Positions 16,593 through 25,823 of a stretch of DNA of 64,000 nucleotides are shown here, piece after piece; the first letter of the stretch is position 1, and each line of letters begins with the position of its first letter. The stretch lies in NCBI RefSeq assembly GCF_009184865.1, contig NZ_CP045096.1:7750001-7814000 (forward strand), written 5' to 3'. The position numbers and the translations under genes are program-made. The DNA is from Streptomyces phaeolivaceus (lineage in GTDB: Bacteria; Actinomycetota; Actinomycetes; Streptomycetales; Streptomycetaceae). The notes under the pieces are model-generated. The model did not search any database and was not told the DNA's origin. It was given only the letters and a program-made list of their open reading frames with translations.

Positions 16593-17864
16593 TCATCCTG
16601 CCGCGCGCGCCACCTGGGCCGTCCCCGGGGGTGCGGTCGTCGCCCCGGCCCCCGTCCCTGCACCCGTTCCTGCCCCCGCCCCGTCGCCGTACCGGGCCCG
16701 CAGTTCCGACAGCACCCCGGACACCGCCGCCGTGAGCGGCACCGCGAGGAGCATGCCGAGGATGCCGGCGATGGAGGCGCCCGCCGTGAGCGCCAGCAGG
16801 ATCGCCGCCGGGTGCATCTGCACGGTCCGGCTGTGGATCATCGGCTGGAGCACGTTCCCTTCGAGGATCTGCACCGCGAAGACGACGCCGACCGCCCAGA
16901 GCGCCGTCACCAGACCGCGGTCCGCGAACGCGACGAGGATCGCCACGGCGCCCGACAGGAACGCGCCCAGATACGGGATGTACGCGCCGACGAACACCAG
17001 CGCGCCGAGACCGATCGCGCCCGGTACCTGCAGTATCAGCAGACCGATGGCGATACAGGCACCGTCGATGAAGGCGATCAGCGTCGTCCCCCGCATATAG
17101 CCCTCGATGGCCCGGAACGCGCGCCGGGCCATCACCTCCAGGGTGTCGCCGCTGCCGCGCGGCGCGAGCGAGTGCAGGGACGCGACCGCCTTGTCGGAGT
17201 CCCGCAGGAAGAAGAACATCAGCAGCATCGCCAGGATCGCCATCGCGACGAACTCGCTGACCGCGCTGACCCCGGTGAGCACCCCGGAGGCCGCGGTGCC
17301 GCCGAACTTCGACATCAGCTCCTTGGCGTTCTTCGCGAGATCGTCCAGCGAGGTCCCCGCGAACCCGAACTCCTCACTGAGCGACTTCGCCGCGTCCCGC
17401 AGCGAGGAGATGATCTGATCCCCGGTGTCGATCAGCGCGGCCACCACGATGTACGCGGCCCCGCCCATCACCACGATCACGGCCGCGCAGGTCAGCCCGG
17501 CGGCGAGCGACCTGTTGAACCGCATCGCCACCAGCCGCCGGTAGAGCGGGCCCAGCAACGCCGTACCGAGCAGCGCGATCAGCACCGGGGTGACCGCCGT
17601 CTGGAACGTCACACAGATCCACACGCCGACATAGACGACACCCGTCACCAGCAGCGTCAGCGCGCTCCACACGGCGATGTGCCGCGCGGGCCCCGGCAGG
17701 AAACCCCGGGGCGCGACCGGCGCCGACGGCACCACCGCCCTCGGCGTCTCCACGTACCCACCGGTGCTCCGTATCGTCGTACGCGTCCGATGCACCCGCC
17801 TGCGCGGGGGCCCGCCCCGGCCGCCCTGCCGTCCCCCGCGAGAGTCTCCCGTACGGCTGTTCAT
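16593..17864 (-). CDS. AI-2E family membrane transporter
   Basis: 423 residues. An Arg-rich cytoplasmic N-terminus is followed by about seven to eight membrane helices. The central extracytoplasmic region (SLRDAAKSLSEEF ... AKNAKELMSKFGG) and the segments PYLGAFLSG and QILEGNVLQPMIHS are those of the AI-2E/YdiK/PerM family. Members export or exchange small solutes, but the substrate of actinobacterial ones is not known. The C-terminus is a Gly/Ala/Thr repeat tail. It probably shares a transcript with the sulfotransferase. Confidence 0.9.
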   Translation of the reverse strand: MNSRTGDSRGGRQGGRGGPPRRRVHRTRTTIRSTGGYVETPRAVVPSAPVAPRGFLPGPARHIAVWSALTLLVTGVVYVGVWICVTFQTAVTPVLIALLGTALLGPLYRRLVAMRFNRSLAAGLTCAAVIVVMGGAAYIVVAALIDTGDQIISSLRDAAKSLSEEFGFAGTSLDDLAKNAKELMSKFGGTAASGVLTGVSAVSEFVAMAILAMLLMFFFLRDSDKAVASLHSLAPRGSGDTLEVMARRAFRAIEGYMRGTTLIAFIDGACIAIGLLILQVPGAIGLGALVFVGAYIPYLGAFLSGAVAILVAFADRGLVTALWAVGVVFAVQILEGNVLQPMIHSRTVQMHPAAILLALTAGASIAGILGMLLAVPLTAAVSGVLSELRARYGDGAGAGTGAGTGAGATTAPPGTAQVARAAG

Positions 17865-17983
17865 CCTCTGTCATCTCCACTCACTCAGAGGTCGCGCACA
17901 CCCCTGAGGATCATGGGATGGCCGTGGCGCCATAGCGTAGACCCGGCCGGCGAACGGCCGTCCGGCCGGTCCGCCCGGTGGTC

Positions 17984-18317
17984 CTACCGCTGCGAGGTGG
18001 TCTCCCGCACCCACGGCAGCAGCAACCGCTCCGCCACCACCAGCACATAGAACAGCGCCACGCTCATCACGCCCAGCAGCGCGACCGCCGCGAAGGCCAG
18101 CGCGGTGTCCGAGTTGGCGCCGGACTGCACGATGACGAAGCCGAGCCCCTCGTCGCCCGCGCTGAACTCCCCGATCACCGTGCCCACGGCTGCCAGCGGC
18201 ATCGCCACCTTCAGCCCGACGAAGATCTGCGGGAGCGCGCCGGGGAACCGGAACCGCAGGAACGTCCGCGTCCGGGATGTCCGCAACGACCGTGCCAGCT
18301 CGGCGAGTTGTGCGCCG
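17984..18317 (-). pseudogene. C-terminal remnant of a NitT/TauT-type ABC permease
   Basis: About 110 residues (AQLAELARSLRTS ... RFRFPGALPQIFVGLKVAMP ... WVRETTSQR) match the last third of SsuC/ThiX-like permeases, including the EAA-like loop and the final helices. The N-terminal helices are absent. At about 18318 it runs into ABC ATPase sequence read from the opposite strand, so a rearrangement cut it. Confidence 0.8.
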
Positions 18318-18705
18318 GCCCCGCCGCGACGTCGCGATCCTCTTCCAGCGCCCGGCCCTGCTGCCCTGGCGGTCGGCCCTCGACAACGTCCTGCTGCCCA
18401 TCGTCGTCCACGGCCGCCCCAAGCCCGAACACCGGGCGACCGCCTGCGAGTTGCTCGTCGAAGTCGGCCTGGACGCCCCCTTCCACACCCGCCTCCCGCA
18501 CGAGCTGTCCGGCGGTATGCGGCAGCGCGTGGCCCTGTGCCGCTCCCTCATCCAGCGCCCCCGCGTGATGCTGATAGCCGAACAGCTGGCCGCCTACGCG
18601 GAGTTGGGCGTCACACGGATATACGTCCGCCTACGCGACCTGACGGACCTGCCCCACCTGGACCTCCTGATGACAGAGGTGGCCCCCCGACTCCCCTCCT
18701 CCTGA
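18277..18705 (+). pseudogene. Chimeric ORF: ABC ATPase middle fragment joined to luciferase-like oxidoreductase tail
   Basis: From about 18320 the frame encodes an ABC ATPase segment with the Q-loop (AILFQRPALLPWRS) and the signature LSGGMRQRVALCRSL. The Walker A is missing before it, and the Walker B, expected right after RPRVML, is lost. From about 18574 the same frame continues as the last 43 residues of an LLM-class F420-dependent oxidoreductase (AEQLAAYAELGVTRIY). Neither domain can be functional. A product could only be a chimeric fragment. Confidence 0.8.
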
Positions 18706-18730
18706 CCACGTGCGGGCGCGCACCGCGCAC

Positions 18731-20782
18731 CTACTCGGCGATCGGCAGGGAAACCCCGTCCCGCAGAAACACCGGGATCCTCTCCAAAGGCGCGTCCACG
18801 GTCACCGACCGACCACCCGCGTACGTCTCCCCGGTCCAGGCATCAGCCCAGGTCGCCCCCGCCGGCAGATAGGTCGTCCACCGATCGACCCCCGCCTCGA
18901 GCACCGGCGCCACCAACACATCCCGCCCGAACAGATATGCGTCGTCGACGCCCCACGCGGCCGTGTCCTCCGGGAACTCCAGGAACAGCGGTCGCATCAC
19001 CGGCAGCCCCTCCTCATGGGCCTCCCGCATCACCCGCAGCACATACGGCTTCAACCGCTCCCGCAGCCGCAGATACGCCTCCAGGATCGCCCCGGCCTCC
19101 TCCCCGTACGACCACACCTCGTTCGGCCCCCCGGTCATGTCCGGCCCCAACGGCATCCCCGGATCCCGGAACCCGTGCAGCCGCATCAGCGGCGAGAACG
19201 CCCCGAACTGGAACCAGCGCACCATCACCTCGCGATACGCCGGATCGTCGGGGTCACCCCCGTGGAAGCCGCCGATGTCGGTGTTCCACCAGGGGATGCC
19301 GGACAGCGCCGTGTTGAGCCCCGCCGCGATCTGCCGCCGCAGGGTCGGGAAGTCCGTACCGATGTCACCGGACCACAGCGCGGCCCCCCACCGCTGACTG
19401 CCCGCCCACGCCGAACGGTTGAGGGAGACGATCTCCTCCTGCCCGGCCGCCCGCAGCCCCTCGTAGAAGGTCCGCGCGCTCTCGGCCGGATAGATGTTGC
19501 CGACCTCCAGACCGGGCCCCGCCCAGTAGCGCAGATTCTCCTGGAAGCCCGGCTTCAGCTCCGGCTCACAGGCGTCCAGCCAGAACGCGTCGATGCCGTA
19601 CGGCTCCAGGTAGTTCTCCTTGACCCGCGCCCACACGAACTCCCGCGCCCCGGGGTTCGTCGCGTCGTAGAACGCCACCTGGACCGTCGACGCGACCCCC
19701 TTGTCCGGCCAGTCGGCGTGCGCCATCGGGCCGTACTGCGTGCCGATGAAGTAGCCGCGCTGTTCCATCACCGGGTGGTTCTCGCTCAGCGGCGACACCG
19801 ACGGCCACACGGACACCACCAGCTTGATGCCGAGCTCCGCCAACTCCCGGACCATGGCGGCAGGATCGGGCCACTCGTCGAGATCGAACTTCCACTCACC
19901 GAGGTGCGTCCAGTGGAAGAAGTCGCACACGATGACATCGATGGGCAGGCCGCGCCGCTTGTACTCCCGTGCCACGGCGAGGAGTTCGTCCTGGGTGCGA
20001 TAGCGCAGCTTGCACTGCCAGAACCCGGCCGCCCACTCCGGCAGCATCGGCGTACGGCCCGTCGCCGCGCTGTAGCGGCGCTGCGCGTCGGCCGGATCTC
20101 CCGCGGTGATCCAGTAGTCGATCTGCCGGGCCGAGTCCGCGACCCACCGGGTGCCGTTCCCGGCCAGCTCGACCCGCCCGATCGCCGGGTTGTTCCACAG
20201 CAGGGTGTAGCCCCGGCTGGAGGTGAGCACCGGGATGCCGACCTCGGCGTTGCGCTGCACCAGGTCCAGCACCAGGCCCTTCTGGTCGAACCGCCCGTGC
20301 TGGTGCTGCCCGAGGCCGTACAGCTTCTCGTCCTCGTACGCGGCGAACCGCTGCTCCAGGCGGTGGTGGCCGTTGCCGACGGCGGTGTAGAGGCGCGAGC
20401 CCGGCCACCAGAAGTGCGCGCGCTCCTCCGCCAGCAGCTCGCTTCCGTCGGCTGTACGGCTGTAGCGGATCAGGCCCTCGGCGTTCACCTCGACGGTCAG
20501 CGCGCCGACGGTCAGCCGGCCCTGCCCGTCCTCGATCTTGACGCTGCTCTCGGTGGACTCCGCCTCGTCGAGCAGGGCGCCCGGGAGCCCGTCGAGGACC
20601 GGGCCGCCGAGGCGGGCGCGGACCCGGACCGCGTCCGGGCCCCAGGGCTCGATCCGCAGGGTCTCCTGGCGTCCGCTCCACTCCAGGGCGCCGTCCCGCT
20701 CACGGAACGTGCCGACGGTGGGGGAGGACTGGGCGAGGCTGACCGCACCCGACGGGGTCCGGTTCTCGGCAGGCTGATTCAC
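18731..20782 (-). CDS. GH31 alpha-xylosidase (YicI-like)
   Basis: 683 residues from GTG 20782, chosen because AGGAG lies six bases upstream; an ATG at 20815 in the same frame has no ribosome site. A GH31 N-terminal sandwich (residues to about 240) precedes the barrel. The nucleophile is Asp403 in FWLDACEPE and the acid/base is Asp473 in WSGDIGTDF, spaced much as in YicI alpha-xylosidase. The family also includes alpha-glucosidases, but the WLDACEPE form and the xyloglucan neighbours favour release of xylose from xyloglucan oligosaccharides. No signal peptide is visible. A LacI gene lies 150 bases upstream on the same strand. Confidence 0.85.
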   Translation of the reverse strand: MNQPAENRTPSGAVSLAQSSPTVGTFRERDGALEWSGRQETLRIEPWGPDAVRVRARLGGPVLDGLPGALLDEAESTESSVKIEDGQGRLTVGALTVEVNAEGLIRYSRTADGSELLAEERAHFWWPGSRLYTAVGNGHHRLEQRFAAYEDEKLYGLGQHQHGRFDQKGLVLDLVQRNAEVGIPVLTSSRGYTLLWNNPAIGRVELAGNGTRWVADSARQIDYWITAGDPADAQRRYSAATGRTPMLPEWAAGFWQCKLRYRTQDELLAVAREYKRRGLPIDVIVCDFFHWTHLGEWKFDLDEWPDPAAMVRELAELGIKLVVSVWPSVSPLSENHPVMEQRGYFIGTQYGPMAHADWPDKGVASTVQVAFYDATNPGAREFVWARVKENYLEPYGIDAFWLDACEPELKPGFQENLRYWAGPGLEVGNIYPAESARTFYEGLRAAGQEEIVSLNRSAWAGSQRWGAALWSGDIGTDFPTLRRQIAAGLNTALSGIPWWNTDIGGFHGGDPDDPAYREVMVRWFQFGAFSPLMRLHGFRDPGMPLGPDMTGGPNEVWSYGEEAGAILEAYLRLRERLKPYVLRVMREAHEEGLPVMRPLFLEFPEDTAAWGVDDAYLFGRDVLVAPVLEAGVDRWTTYLPAGATWADAWTGETYAGGRSVTVDAPLERIPVFLRDGVSLPIAE

Positions 20783-20932
20783 GAGAGTCTCCTGGGAGGG
20801 AGGGGTGAAGGACATCAGGAGCGGGAAGCCGCGGTACGGCGGCTTCCGTACAGCGCCGATCGATCCGTACCGCGTCGGCCGATCCGTGCAGCGCCGGCCG
20901 ATGGGCGACGCCTCGCGTACGGCGTCGGCGGC

Positions 20933-21946
20933 TCAACCGGCCGTGGACAGCGGCCCCGTGCTCGCGCGGACCGTCAACTCGGGGGCCAGCAGCACCACTT
21001 CGTCGGTGTCCCGGCCCTCCAGCTTGGCGACCAGCTGTTCCACGGCCCGGCGGCCCATCTCCTGGGCGGGGATCGCCACCGACGTCAGCCGCACCGAGGC
21101 CTGCACGGCGACCTGGTCCGGGCAGACCGCGATCACCGAGACGTCCTCCGGCACCGCGCGCCCCTGCTGCCGCAACAGCGCGAGCAGCGGCTCCACCGCG
21201 GACTCGTTCTGCACGACGATGCCCGTGGTGCCCGGCCGTTCGTCGAAGATCCGGGCCAGCGTCGCGGCCATCGCGTCATAGCCGCCCTCACAGGGGCGGT
21301 GCAGCACGCGCAGGCCCAACTCCCGTGCCCGGGACCGCAGTCCGTCGAGGGTGCGTTCGGCGAAACCGGTGTGCCGTTCGTACACCGCGGGCGCCTCGCC
21401 GACGACGGCGATGTCACGGTGGCCGAGCATCGCCAGATGCTCCACGCACAGCGCGCCCGTCGCCCCGAAATCGAGATCGACGCAGGTCAGGCCGCTGGTG
21501 TCGGCCGGCAGTCCGATCAGTACCGACGGCTGGTCGGTGCCGCGCAGCAGCGGCAGCCGCTCGTCGTCCAGCTCCACGTCCATCAGGATCATCGCGTCGG
21601 CGAGCCCGCTGCCGGTGACCCGGCGCACCGCGTCCGGGCCCTCCTCACCGGTGAGCAGCAGCACGTCGTAGCCGTACGTCCGGGCCGTGGTGGCCACCGC
21701 GATGGCGATCTCCATCATCACCGGGACGTACATGTCGGTGCGCAGCGGGACCATCAGGGCGACGATGTTCGACCTGCTGCTCGCCAGGGCGCGGGCCCCC
21801 GCGTTCGGGTGGTAGCCGAGCTCCTGGATGCTCCGCTCGACCCGCTGCCGGGTGCCCGCGGAGATGGACCGCTTGCCGCTGAGGACATAGCTCACCGTGC
21901 TCGCCGAGACTCCGGCGTGCGAGGCGACCTCGGCGAGGGTGACCAT
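20933..21946 (-). CDS. LacI-family regulator of the xyloglucan genes
   Basis: 337 residues from ATG 21946, preceded by GGAGAG; a TTG four codons upstream is a less likely start. The helix-turn-helix is LAEVASHAGVSASTVSYVLSGKRSIS at the very N-terminus, resembling CebR-type regulators of beta-glucan use. A sugar-binding domain follows. Two AAGCGCTT-centred palindromes lie in the region it shares with the divergent GH12 gene. It probably represses that gene, the GH31 gene behind it and itself. The inducer is not visible; a cello- or xyloglucan-oligosaccharide would fit. Confidence 0.9.
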   Translation of the reverse strand: MVTLAEVASHAGVSASTVSYVLSGKRSISAGTRQRVERSIQELGYHPNAGARALASSRSNIVALMVPLRTDMYVPVMMEIAIAVATTARTYGYDVLLLTGEEGPDAVRRVTGSGLADAMILMDVELDDERLPLLRGTDQPSVLIGLPADTSGLTCVDLDFGATGALCVEHLAMLGHRDIAVVGEAPAVYERHTGFAERTLDGLRSRARELGLRVLHRPCEGGYDAMAATLARIFDERPGTTGIVVQNESAVEPLLALLRQQGRAVPEDVSVIAVCPDQVAVQASVRLTSVAIPAQEMGRRAVEQLVAKLEGRDTDEVVLLAPELTVRASTGPLSTAG

Positions 21947-21963
21947 CCAGCTCTCCAAGCGTG

Positions 21964-21977
21964 TTTAAGCGCTTCGA
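21964..21977. promoter_or_regulatory. Operator, imperfect AAGCGCTT palindrome near lacI
   Basis: TTTAAGCGCTTCGA matches the perfect site at 22055 in 12 of 14 positions and lies 18 bases upstream of the lacI start, fitting autoregulation. Confidence 0.7.
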
Positions 21978-22054
21978 CAGCGCGCTGTCTCTGAACAAGG
22001 GCGAGTGAGGGTGGCTCGACAGTAGCTCGGCGCTGAGTGGGTGTCCATAGGTTG

Positions 22055-22068
22055 TCGAAGCGCTTCGA
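22055..22068. promoter_or_regulatory. Operator, perfect palindrome TCGAAGCGCTTCGA
   Basis: A perfect 14-base palindrome with an AT-rich GATTAT just after it lies upstream of the divergent GH12 gene. The core is typical of LacI-family operators controlling sugar genes in Streptomyces. Confidence 0.8.
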
Positions 22069-22191
22069 TTATTCGCCGGGCGCCCAGGGAGGAAGGGGTG
22101 GGGGGAGTCTCAGCTTAGAACCGGACGGCAACCTTCGTACTCCCCGGCGGCGACCAGCACCCGTAACGCACCGCCCCCGGAAGGAACCCCC

Positions 22192-23001
22192 ATGCAGCAC
22201 CGCCGCCCCCGCCTCACCCGTACCGCCAAGATCGGCGCGGCCGTTGGCACCGCGCTGGCGGTCGGGGCCTCCGTGACCGTGGCGATGGCGGGGGAGGAGG
22301 CCAAGAAGTGCACGGACTTCGACACGATCACGCTCGGTGAGTACTACGTGAACAACAACGTCTGGAACCGGGAGAAGGCCACCGGCACCCAGTGCGTCTG
22401 GGACAACTCCCGCTCGGGCTCCACCATCTCCTGGGGCACCGGCTACAGCCTCGCCAACAGCGGCACCGGCAAGGACTACGACGTGAAGTCCTACGCGAGC
22501 AGCGTCCTCGGCTGGCACTGGGGCTGGAAGACCGACAAGGCGGCGACCCGGCTGCCCATCAGGGTCGGCGACCGCAAGCCCGTACGGACCAGCTGGGAGT
22601 TCTCGGTCAGCTCGAACCCCGGCACCATGAACGTCGCCTACGACCTGTGGCTGCACTCCAAGAACACCGCCGACTGGCAGGACCAGCCCACCGACGAGGT
22701 CATGATCTGGCTCAACCGGCAGGGCGGCGCGGGCCCGCTCGGCAGCAAGTACGGCAGCGTCAGCCTCGGCGGCGCGATGTGGGACATCTACACCGGTGAC
22801 ATCGGCTGGAAGGTCTTCTCCTTCGTCCGCCGCGCCAACACCACCAAGGCGACCCTGAACCTCGACGACTTCACCCAGGCACTCGTCCGCCGCAAGCTGC
22901 TGGGCAACGACAAGTACGTCTCCGGCATCGAGGCGGGCACCGAGGTCTTCAAGGGCACCGGCCGGCTGGACACGAAGGCGTACTCGGTGAACATCGGCTG
23001 A
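22192..23001 (+). CDS. Secreted GH12 family endoglucanase, second copy
   Basis: 269 residues with ribosome site GGAAGGA. A signal peptide ends near residue 34 (VTVAMAGEEA). The GH12 nucleophile is Glu169 in DEVMIWLN and the acid/base is Glu251 in AGTEVFKGTG. The second motif is less canonical than in the GH12 at 4241, and extra segments (KNTADWQDQP, the LDDFTQALVRR loop) make it more distant. It is probably another backbone-cutting enzyme with different specificity. The operator at 22055 places it under the LacI regulator at 20933. Confidence 0.85.
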   Translation: MQHRRPRLTRTAKIGAAVGTALAVGASVTVAMAGEEAKKCTDFDTITLGEYYVNNNVWNREKATGTQCVWDNSRSGSTISWGTGYSLANSGTGKDYDVKSYASSVLGWHWGWKTDKAATRLPIRVGDRKPVRTSWEFSVSSNPGTMNVAYDLWLHSKNTADWQDQPTDEVMIWLNRQGGAGPLGSKYGSVSLGGAMWDIYTGDIGWKVFSFVRRANTTKATLNLDDFTQALVRRKLLGNDKYVSGIEAGTEVFKGTGRLDTKAYSVNIG

Positions 23002-23122
23002 GCACGGACGCGAGGGGTGGCGGGGTCACCCCGAATCGGGTACCAACGATCGAGTAGCACCCATCGGTAACCAATCAGGTACCCCTCCGGTACAGATCCC
23101 GATTCGCGGCGAGGTGAGCCTC

Positions 23123-25063
23123 ATGTCCGCCCCACCCCTCAAGAAGCCCGTCGTCACAGAACGTGAGGCCCGCCAGGTGGCGGAGGCCGCCCGGGAGCAG
23201 GCCTGGCGCAAGCCCAGCTTCGCCAAGGAACTGTTCCTGGGCCGGTTCCGCCTCGACCTCATCCACCCCCACCCGCTCCCCACGGACGAGGCCGTCCGGC
23301 GCGGCGAGCAGTTCCTGACCAAGCTCCGCGCCTTCTGCGAGGCCAAGGTCGACGGCGCCCTGATCGAGCGCGAGGCCCGCATCCCCGACGAGGTCATCGA
23401 CGGCCTCAAGGAACTCGGCGCCCTCGGCATGAAGATCGACCCCAAGTACGGCGGTCTCGGCCTCACCCAGGTGTACTACAACAAGGCGCTCGCCCTGGTC
23501 GGATCGGCGAGCCCGGCGATCGGCGTGCTGCTCTCGGCGCATCAGTCGATCGGCGTACCGCAGCCGCTGAAACTGTTCGGCACCCCCGAGCAGAAGGAGA
23601 AGTTCCTCCCGCGCTGCGCCCGCACCGACATCAGCGCCTTCCTCCTCACCGAGCCCGACGTCGGCTCGGACCCGGCCCGCCTCGCCACCAGCGCGGTGCC
23701 CGACGGCGACGACTACGTCCTCGACGGCGTGAAGCTGTGGACGACCAACGGCGTGGTCGCCGACCTCCTGGTCGTCATGGCACGCGTCCCCAAGTCCGAG
23801 GGCCACAAGGGCGGCATCACCGCCTTCGTCGTGGAGTCCGACTCGCCCGGCGTCACCGTCGAGAACCGCAACGCCTTCATGGGCCTGCGCGGCATCGAGA
23901 ACGGCGTCACCCGCTTCCACCAGGTCCGGGTCCCCGCCGCGAACCGCATCGGCCCCGAGGGCGCGGGCCTGAAGATCGCCCTCACCACCCTCAACACCGG
24001 CCGGCTCTCCCTGCCCGCGTCCTGCGTGGCCGCCGGCAAGTGGTGCCTGAAGATCGCCCGTGAGTGGTCGGCGGCCCGTGAGCAGTGGGGCAAGCCGGTC
24101 GCGCACCACGAGGCGGTCGGCCAGAAGATCTCCTTCATCGCGGCGACCACCTTCGCCCTGGAAGCGGTCCTGGACCTCTCCTCCCAGATGGCCGACGAGG
24201 ACCGCAACGACATCCGTATCGAGGGCGCCCTCGCGAAGCTGTTCGCCTCCGAGATGGGCTGGAAGATCGCCGACGAGCTGGTCCAGATCCGCGGCGGCCG
24301 GGGCTTCGAGACGGCCGACTCGCTCCGGGCACGCGGCGAACGGGCCGTCCCCGCCGAGCAGATCCTGCGCGACCTGCGCATCAACCGGATCTTCGAGGGC
24401 TCCACGGAGATCATGCACCTGCTGATCGCCCGCGAGGCCGTCGACGCCCACCTCACCGTGGCCGGCGACCTCATCGATCCGGACAAGTCCCTCTCCGACA
24501 AGGCGAAGGCGGGCGCGAACGCGGGTGTCTTCTACGCCAAGTGGCTGCCCAAGCTGGTCGCGGGCCCCGGGCAACTCCCGCGCACCTACGGCGAGTTCCA
24601 CCCGACGGGCCACCCCGACCTGGCCGCGCACCTGCGCTACGTCGAGCGCAACGCCCGCAAGCTGGCCCGCTCCACGTTCTACGCCATGTCCCGCTGGCAG
24701 GGCCGGATGGAGACCAAGCAGGGCTTCCTGGGCCGGGTCGTCGACATCGGTGCCGAGCTCTTCGCGATGAGCGCGGCCGTCGTCCGCGCGGAGCTGCTCC
24801 GCACCACCACCGACCACGGCCGCGAGGCCTACCAACTGGCCGACACCTTCTGCCGCCAGTCCCGCATCCGCGTCGAGGAACTCTTCGGCCGCCTGTGGAG
24901 CAACACCGACGACATCGACCGCAAGGTGGTCAAGGGCGTCCTCGGCGGCGCCTACGAGTGGCTGGAGGAGGGCGTGATCGACCCCTCGGGCGAGGGCCCG
25001 TGGATCGCGGACGCGACCCCGGGCGCGAGCGAGAAGGAGAACGTCCACCGCCGCATCCGCTGA
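23123..25063 (+). CDS. Acyl-CoA dehydrogenase, long FadE type
   Basis: 646 residues from ATG 23123 with GAGG nine bases before; a GTG three codons earlier is possible. The sequence has the ACAD N-terminal helical domain, the FAD/substrate motif FLLTEPDVGSDPA, the middle beta domain and the C-terminal helices with QIRGGRGFETADSL and INRIFEGSTEIMHLLI. About 200 residues of extra C-terminal helical domain follow, as in VLCAD-like bacterial FadE proteins. It catalyses alpha,beta-dehydrogenation of acyl-CoA with FAD; chain length is unknown. It is unrelated to the sugar genes on its left and ends convergently with the lamin-tail gene. Confidence 0.92.
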   Translation: MSAPPLKKPVVTEREARQVAEAAREQAWRKPSFAKELFLGRFRLDLIHPHPLPTDEAVRRGEQFLTKLRAFCEAKVDGALIEREARIPDEVIDGLKELGALGMKIDPKYGGLGLTQVYYNKALALVGSASPAIGVLLSAHQSIGVPQPLKLFGTPEQKEKFLPRCARTDISAFLLTEPDVGSDPARLATSAVPDGDDYVLDGVKLWTTNGVVADLLVVMARVPKSEGHKGGITAFVVESDSPGVTVENRNAFMGLRGIENGVTRFHQVRVPAANRIGPEGAGLKIALTTLNTGRLSLPASCVAAGKWCLKIAREWSAAREQWGKPVAHHEAVGQKISFIAATTFALEAVLDLSSQMADEDRNDIRIEGALAKLFASEMGWKIADELVQIRGGRGFETADSLRARGERAVPAEQILRDLRINRIFEGSTEIMHLLIAREAVDAHLTVAGDLIDPDKSLSDKAKAGANAGVFYAKWLPKLVAGPGQLPRTYGEFHPTGHPDLAAHLRYVERNARKLARSTFYAMSRWQGRMETKQGFLGRVVDIGAELFAMSAAVVRAELLRTTTDHGREAYQLADTFCRQSRIRVEELFGRLWSNTDDIDRKVVKGVLGGAYEWLEEGVIDPSGEGPWIADATPGASEKENVHRRIR

Positions 25064-25073
25064 CCGCCACAAC

Positions 25074-25108
25074 TCCCCGCGCCCCAGCCGCTCCTGGGGG
25101 CGCGGGGA
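25074..25108. terminator. Hairpin between convergent genes
   Basis: TCCCCGCGCCCC and its exact complement form a 12-base stem with an 11-base loop just after the acyl-CoA dehydrogenase stop. The right arm is part of a dispersed intergenic repeat (see 25096). Confidence 0.7.
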
Positions 25109-25127
25109 ACTGCGCGACCAGCCACAA
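25096..25127. repeat. Dispersed intergenic repeat, short form
   Basis: It starts GGGGGCGCGGGGAACTGCGC and ends GACCAGCCAC. Nearly the same block is at 29787, and on the other strand near 42116; a related longer form occurs at 30816, 34570 and 44061. Confidence 0.75.
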
Positions 25128-25165
25128 CGGAGCCGCGGCCTACGAACGACCCACGCGCGCGGCGC

Positions 25166-25621
25166 CTAGCAGTACTTGTCGCTGGCGTCCCGCGTGGTCC
25201 AGGAGCAGGAGTCCACCTTCGTACCGTTCGCCTTCGTCAGCTTCGCGGTGTCACTGGTGTTGTTCCAGACGTACGCCTTGCGGTTCTGGTACTTGGTCGC
25301 GGACGTGTCCTTGCCCGACCCCGTACGCACCTTGATCGTCTTCTTCGCCCCGATCGACACGTTCAGGAACGTGTACTTGTGGTTGTCGAGGTCCTTCAGC
25401 ACCCACCCCTTCAGCGAGACCGCCTTCGACCCCGTGTTCTTGATCTGCACCCACTCGCCGTTGTACTGCGCGTTCGTCCGGGTGTCCTTGCCGGGACTGT
25501 CGAAGTACACGCGGTGGATGACCACACCCCCCGCGGCCTCCGCCGGGCTGCTGAGCAGCGTCCCGGTCAGGGCGACGGCTCCGGCGAGCGCGGGCAGGGC
25601 AGCGCGTACGCGCTTGTGCAT
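25166..25621 (-). CDS. Small secreted lamin-tail-domain protein
   Basis: 151 residues. A clear Sec signal peptide (MHKRVRAALPALAGAVALTG, cleaved near SPAEAA) precedes one beta-sandwich of the lamin-tail (LTD) type: VVIHRVYFDSPG, EWVQIKNTGSKAVSLKGWVL, YTFLNVSIGAKKTIKV, YVWNNTSDTAKLTKANG. Such domains in secreted bacterial proteins are thought to aid surface or polymer binding. The short C-terminus has two Cys that could form a disulfide. No neighbour suggests a pathway. The intergenic stretch to dxr (25622-25823) shows nothing else clear. Confidence 0.85.
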   Translation of the reverse strand: MHKRVRAALPALAGAVALTGTLLSSPAEAAGGVVIHRVYFDSPGKDTRTNAQYNGEWVQIKNTGSKAVSLKGWVLKDLDNHKYTFLNVSIGAKKTIKVRTGSGKDTSATKYQNRKAYVWNNTSDTAKLTKANGTKVDSCSWTTRDASDKYC

Positions 25622-25823
25622 GGATCCCCCCAGGGTCCTCGTTCACGATCGGTTGATCCGAAAATCGGATCAACAAGGGAAAAGTCATATCACCCCACCT
25701 TCACGCGTGCTTCACAAACGGAGAAACAGTCCCGTCGGCCACAGACGGCGCGAAGCGGGACATCGGTGGGACATCGGGGGACTCGCGGTCCTGCCGGACA
25801 CCGGATGCGGCCACAATGGAGGG

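Noticed and set aside
25816..25823. A start of dxr upstream of ATG 25824
   Set aside because: The nearby ATG at 25816 is in another frame. The MSDS start agrees with the Streptomyces Dxr N-terminus as I recall it.
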